DNA of 64,000 nucleotides from Saprospiraceae bacterium (GTDB taxonomy: Bacteria; Bacteroidota; Bacteroidia; Chitinophagales; Saprospiraceae): NCBI GenBank assembly GCA_019638385.1, contig JAHBTW010000004.1, positions 186,001-250,000 on the forward strand. The letters run 5' to 3'. Made by a program: the position numbers and the translations under genes. This document shows, piece after piece, positions 61,159 through 64,000 of the stretch. Position 1 is the first letter of the stretch. Each line of letters opens with the position of its first letter. The notes below the pieces were generated by a model. It was not told the origin of the DNA. It did not search any database and saw nothing but the letters and a program-made list of their open reading frames with translations.

Positions 61159-61982
61159 GATAAAGCAAATTCGCTTGTGAATTGAACACTGTTTTCCAAT
61201 TGTCCGACCATTTGCCGGAAGGCTGCTTCGCCGTCCACTTTATCCAAGGGCGCCCAGCGTTCGAGCAGCATAAGTTTGAGGAGGTATCCCAGCAGCACTT
61301 CCACGGTGAAGTAGTGGAAGGTGTTGCATTGGTCTATATTGTTCCAGCGCATGGTGTCCAAAGCCATTTCGCGTTCGAGCCAGTTGTTGTCTTCCCATTG
61401 CAGGAGGCGTTCGATGTAGGGGTACTCGCCGCTGAGGCCGAAATCGCGGGCATGGCTGCTGCGCACGGCTGCTGTGAGGGGGTAGTCGCCGATGAGTTGG
61501 CCCTCGAAACTGAGTTTGTAGCGCCGCACGGCGAGGCCGGCGAGGAGGTTCCGGAGGTCGCGTTCAAAGGTGTACCAATCGCGAATAAATCCTTCGGTTG
61601 ACTCCAGCACATGATGGCAGTACAGCCAGGTGAGCTGGTTTTTCCAGGTCATGTTGGGAAAGACCGGTTCCTGCGCCTGAAATGCTGCAATGAACCGCTG
61701 CATGTATTCCGGCAGGGCCTCGGGTTCGCGCAGGGCCTCAGCGAGTTCGTCGGGCGCGTAGTGGCCGTTGTCATCCCAAGCTGCTTCTGTTTTTTGCAAA
61801 AGGTTCAGCAGGTTGCGGTTGTCGGCAGGGAGAAAGAGGAATTCGGTGAGCAGGTAGTCGTCGGGGTGCAGGTGGGTTTTGAGTTCTTCGCGAAAAGCAG
61901 CAACAGAAAACGGCGGCTTGGCCTGATCGAGCACGAGGTCGGGCAGGCCGGAGACGAGGTAGTAGTATTGGCGTTTTTCCAT
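61155..61982 (-). CDS. DUF2764-like V-ATPase operon protein
   Basis: A 275-residue soluble protein that starts MEKRQYYYLVSGLPDLVLD. I recognise it as the DUF2764 type found between the E and A genes in Bacteroidota V-ATPase operons. It is helical, with WLYCHHVLESTEGFIRDWYTFERDLRNLLAGL in the middle and a late DQCNTFHYFTVEVLLGYLLKLMLLERW. The operon has no recognisable subunit C, so this protein may fill that place (the shaft-top adapter); the helix-rich pattern would permit it. This is inference. Its stop overlaps atpA. Confidence 0.8.
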   Translation of the reverse strand: MEKRQYYYLVSGLPDLVLDQAKPPFSVAAFREELKTHLHPDDYLLTEFLFLPADNRNLLNLLQKTEAAWDDNGHYAPDELAEALREPEALPEYMQRFIAAFQAQEPVFPNMTWKNQLTWLYCHHVLESTEGFIRDWYTFERDLRNLLAGLAVRRYKLSFEGQLIGDYPLTAAVRSSHARDFGLSGEYPYIERLLQWEDNNWLEREMALDTMRWNNIDQCNTFHYFTVEVLLGYLLKLMLLERWAPLDKVDGEAAFRQMVGQLENSVQFTSEFALS

Positions 61983-62002
61983 TCAGTCGGTTCCTTGTTT
62001 CA

Positions 62003-62062
62003 TTAGTTGTCAGTTATGGGTTGTGGGTTCTGTGTTGGGCCACCCAGGCTCAGTGTTCTATG
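62003..62062. repeat. Intergenic repeat words at the E/DUF2764 junction
   Basis: Contains GTTGTCAGTTATGGGTTGTGGGTT (CAACTCACAAC family, reversed; 62005-62028) and TCTATGCTCTATGCC (62048-62062), the reverse of the GGCATAGAGCATAGA word seen at 19002. The latter encodes the last codons of atpE and its stop. Confidence 0.75.
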
Positions 62063-62696
62063 CTCTATGCCTTCCCCCCCCAAACAACAGCCCATCCACC
62101 TGCGGCCGCAGATACATTCTAAAAAACCGCTCAAAGTCCTCTTTGCTGAACGACACCACGAAGCTGCCGTCGGCGGGGCCGATGCGGAAGCCGTCGCTGA
62201 GGCGCTCATCGAAGCGGATGTGTAGTCCTTTAGCGAGGAGTTCGTTGGATTTTCCGGCGATGTAGGCGTCGAGTTGACCGCGTTCTTTTTCGGGGAGGAG
62301 GAGTTGGAGGTCCGGACCGGTTTGGCTGTCGGGTTTCCAGTTGCTCATGGCTGTTTGAATGATCTGTTGCAGGAATGCAGTATCGCTAAGGGCACCCTGG
62401 AGCGGCTCGGAGAGGAGCCGGGCGGCGATGAGGCCGGAGACGCGCTGCTTCAAATCGGCGACGGCCTGCCGTGCAGAGAGGCGTAGTTCTGAGGCGGTGT
62501 TCTCTCTGAGTTGGGCTGCTTCCTGGCGAGCTTCTTCGCGGATGCGTGCGACATCGCGGGTCGCTTCGGCGGTCAGGCGCTCGGCCTCCCGGCGCGCTTC
62601 GTCCAGTATTTGTTCAGCTTCTGTACGGGCGCGCGCTACGCCCTCTGTATAAATACGATCTGTCAATTCGCGGAGTTTCCCCTCCATTGCTGGCAT
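62058..62696 (-). CDS. V/A-type ATPase subunit E (peripheral stalk)
   Basis: A 212-residue stalk subunit. It is a long N-terminal helix rich in Glu/Ala/Arg (KLRELTDRIYTEGVARARTEAEQILDEARREAERL) followed by the globular C-terminal head (LLPEKERGQLDAYI ... FRIGPADGSFVVSFSKEDFERFFRMYLRPQVDGLLFGGG). Its tail after the G8 run (62074-62081) is RHRA, encoded by the repeat word GGCATAGAGCATAG, so the stop codon is part of the repeat. The start is ATG at 62696, with an alternative at 62687. It is the first gene of the operon, after a consensus promoter. Confidence 0.9.
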   Translation of the reverse strand: MPAMEGKLRELTDRIYTEGVARARTEAEQILDEARREAERLTAEATRDVARIREEARQEAAQLRENTASELRLSARQAVADLKQRVSGLIAARLLSEPLQGALSDTAFLQQIIQTAMSNWKPDSQTGPDLQLLLPEKERGQLDAYIAGKSNELLAKGLHIRFDERLSDGFRIGPADGSFVVSFSKEDFERFFRMYLRPQVDGLLFGGGRHRA

Positions 62697-62734
62697 TTTT
62701 TGTTTGGATGTTAAGGCTAACTTTTATAGCGCGA

Positions 62735-62766
62735 CAAAGGTAACACGGCGAAATTGAATGGTCAAA
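62735..62766 (-). promoter_or_regulatory. Promoter of the V-ATPase operon
   Basis: On the minus strand TTTG (62766-62763) and TACCTTTG (62742-62735) are separated by 20 bases, matching the TTTG / TAnnTTTG consensus; 39 bases before the ATG of atpE. Confidence 0.8.
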
Positions 62767-62879
62767 TGAGTTTTGTCAATTGAAGGTCGGGGGAAAATCA
62801 CCGGGGCTGAAGAATTATTAGTCTTTTCCCATAGTTTTACCCGCACAATATCGAGTTTGAACCAACAACACAATCGCAT

Positions 62880-63752
62880 ATGGGAAACAACAAAATGCTG
62901 GTGGAAGAGCGCCAGCGCGACATTGGACAGTTTATGGTCGGGCGCCTGTTGCCTTTTCGGCAAAAACGGCAGGTGGGGCCTTTTACTTTCATTGACCACA
63001 TGGGGCCGGCAGAGCTGAAGCCCGGTCAATACATGGATGTGGATCAGCATCCGCACATCGGCCTTTCCACCCTTACTTATTTGTTGGAAGGCTGCATTGA
63101 GCACCGCGACAGCACCGGGGCCGTACAGGTCGTCTCGCCGGGCGATGTGGGTTTCATGAGTTCCGGGAAAGGCGTGACGCACACCGAGCGCACGCCGGCC
63201 TATCTGCGCAATGGCGCAAGCCACTGGATGCACGGCTACCAGGTGTGGGTGGTGCTGCCGAAGGGACTGGAAGAAATGGAACCGAATTTTTCCTTTGTTC
63301 CCAAAAATGAATTGCCCGCCTGGGAGGAAAACGGCCTCCGAATGACCTTGGTAGCCGGAGAGGGGTTTGGCCGTCGGGCGCCGCTCCGGGTGTATTCCCC
63401 ACTGTTTATGGTGGATGTTTTTGCAGAACGAGCAGCCCATTTGGATATTCAGGGCCAACTCAAGGGTGAGATTGCCGTGGTGGTAACGAAGGGTAGGGTA
63501 GTGGAAGGCGAAGAAACCATCGAAGCCGGCCAAATGCTCATTTCAAAAGCGGAAGACACCTGTTGTATCGAGTTGGAACAAGGTACCCGGCTGCTGCTGT
63601 TCGGTGGACCGGCGCTGCCGGAAGAGCGTTTCCTGTACTGGAATTTTGTGTCGTCCAGCAAAGAGCGCCTCGAACAAGCCAAAGCAGACTGGCGCGCGCG
63701 GCGCTTCCCCAAAGTGCCGGGCGATGAGACCTATATTCCGCTGCCGGAATAA
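62880..63752 (+). CDS. Pirin-family cupin protein
   Basis: A 290-residue bicupin. The N-terminal pirin domain has RLLPFRQKRQVGPFTFIDHMGP and the metal-binding HPHIGLSTLTYLLEG with GCIEHRDSTG and SSGKGVTHTER (three His, one Glu). The C-terminal cupin (APLRVYSPLFMVDV ... GEIAVVVTKGRVVEGEETIEAG) is the usual second half. Pirins act as quercetinase-like dioxygenases or redox regulators in various bacteria. Which applies here is not readable. It diverges from the V-ATPase operon. Confidence 0.92.
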   Translation: MGNNKMLVEERQRDIGQFMVGRLLPFRQKRQVGPFTFIDHMGPAELKPGQYMDVDQHPHIGLSTLTYLLEGCIEHRDSTGAVQVVSPGDVGFMSSGKGVTHTERTPAYLRNGASHWMHGYQVWVVLPKGLEEMEPNFSFVPKNELPAWEENGLRMTLVAGEGFGRRAPLRVYSPLFMVDVFAERAAHLDIQGQLKGEIAVVVTKGRVVEGEETIEAGQMLISKAEDTCCIELEQGTRLLLFGGPALPEERFLYWNFVSSSKERLEQAKADWRARRFPKVPGDETYIPLPE

Positions 63753-63754
63753 AT

Positions 63755-64000
63755 TTACATCTGCCCCAGCAGCCAGTCCCGTTCGGTAAGCGGTTCGGTC
63801 GTTTCTATTTTTTGGCGAAGCTTTTCGCGGGCGCTGGGGGCATAAGGACGCAGGCGGAGGAGTTGCTCTGTGAAGCGGATGATGTGCAGGTAGTTTTGCT
63901 CGTGGTAGCTTGTGCGGCGGCGACGCAGTAGGGCGCGGGTGTTTTTGAGGTGAGCAGAGAGAAGGTCGTTTTCCCCGGTTTCATAGTATATTTTCAGTTG
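63755..64000 (-). CDS. 3' end of an unidentified gene (partial)
   Basis: The C-terminal 81 residues of a protein that continues beyond the window edge; translated from the minus strand it begins QLKIYYETGENDLLSAHLKN and ends LTERDWLLGQM. It looks helical and basic (RALLRRRRTSYHEQNYLHIIRFTEQLLRLRPYA), consistent with a tetratricopeptide-like or helical-repeat protein of Bacteroidota. No family can be assigned. Its stop codon is 3 bases from the stop of the pirin gene, so the two converge. Confidence 0.75.
   Translation of the reverse strand, partial: QLKIYYETGENDLLSAHLKNTRALLRRRRTSYHEQNYLHIIRFTEQLLRLRPYAPSAREKLRQKIETTEPLTERDWLLGQM

Overview
The window looks like chromosomal DNA of a Bacteroidota member, probably Saprospiria-like (inference). 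Direct signs are type IX secretion (T9SS) sorting domains on four secreted proteins (types A and B), a SusC/SusD pair, a V/A-type ATPase operon in the Bacteroidota arrangement, a bacteroidetal-type L19 and promoters of the TTTG / TAnnTTTG kind. Shine-Dalgarno sequences are mostly absent. Most genes are GC-moderate. The MntA/HepT pair and the 48-53 kb region look more AT-rich (judged by eye).

Layout. 1-5 kb: a class I glutamine amidotransferase and an ATP-grasp-like protein with an MntA/HepT toxin-antitoxin pair wedged between them, then a coiled-coil protein overlapping an AarF/UbiB-family gene. 5-10 kb: a triple-PDZ T9SS protein, a Sua5/YrdC protein and a PKD/CHU_C surface protein. 10-16 kb: rplS, an NtrC-type regulator with its kinase, an SGNH hydrolase, two lipoproteins. 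16-18 kb: thioredoxin plus two YeeE/YedE-type sulfur transporters behind a near-ideal Crp/Fnr site. 18-31 kb: glycosyltransferase, NatAB-like ABC exporter, lipid kinase, HD hydrolase, trans-sulfuration enzyme, GAF histidine kinase, HldD-like epimerase, UvrD/PcrA helicase, PdxJ. 31-38 kb: SusC, SusD and a third lipoprotein. 38-48 kb: TonB-C protein, Xer recombinase, HPF, lipoprotein, amylosucrase-like enzyme with a C-terminal CBM20-like module, Rho, SerRS, a membrane zinc peptidase, ribosome recycling factor. 48-52 kb: two large T9SS cargo proteins. 52.6-53.4 kb: tRNA-Val(GAC) and tRNA-Pro(GGG) with tRNA fragments, palindromes and a GIY-YIG gene. 54-62.8 kb: an MscS channel and a seven-gene V/A-ATPase operon (E, DUF2764-like, A, B, D, I, K). 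The window ends with a pirin and the 3' end of an unidentified gene.

The most unusual material is non-coding. (1) In the tRNA locus, partial copies of tRNA-Pro have internal segments replaced by a 17-bp palindrome (CCACGCC-N3-GGCGTGG), and a small GIY-YIG nuclease gene lies between the intact tRNA and one copy, taking its stop codon from it. (2) Word-like intergenic repeats (GGCAGAGAGC-, CAACTCACAAC-, GGTATGCGGT- and CAGATTGTTGA-type) sit right behind stop codons, form long inverted repeats, invade the ends of atpD and atpE, occupy three junctions of the V-ATPase operon and flank a glycosyltransferase gene. (3) A nine-G tract directly after an upstream ATG could switch the signal peptide of a 921-residue T9SS protein on and off.
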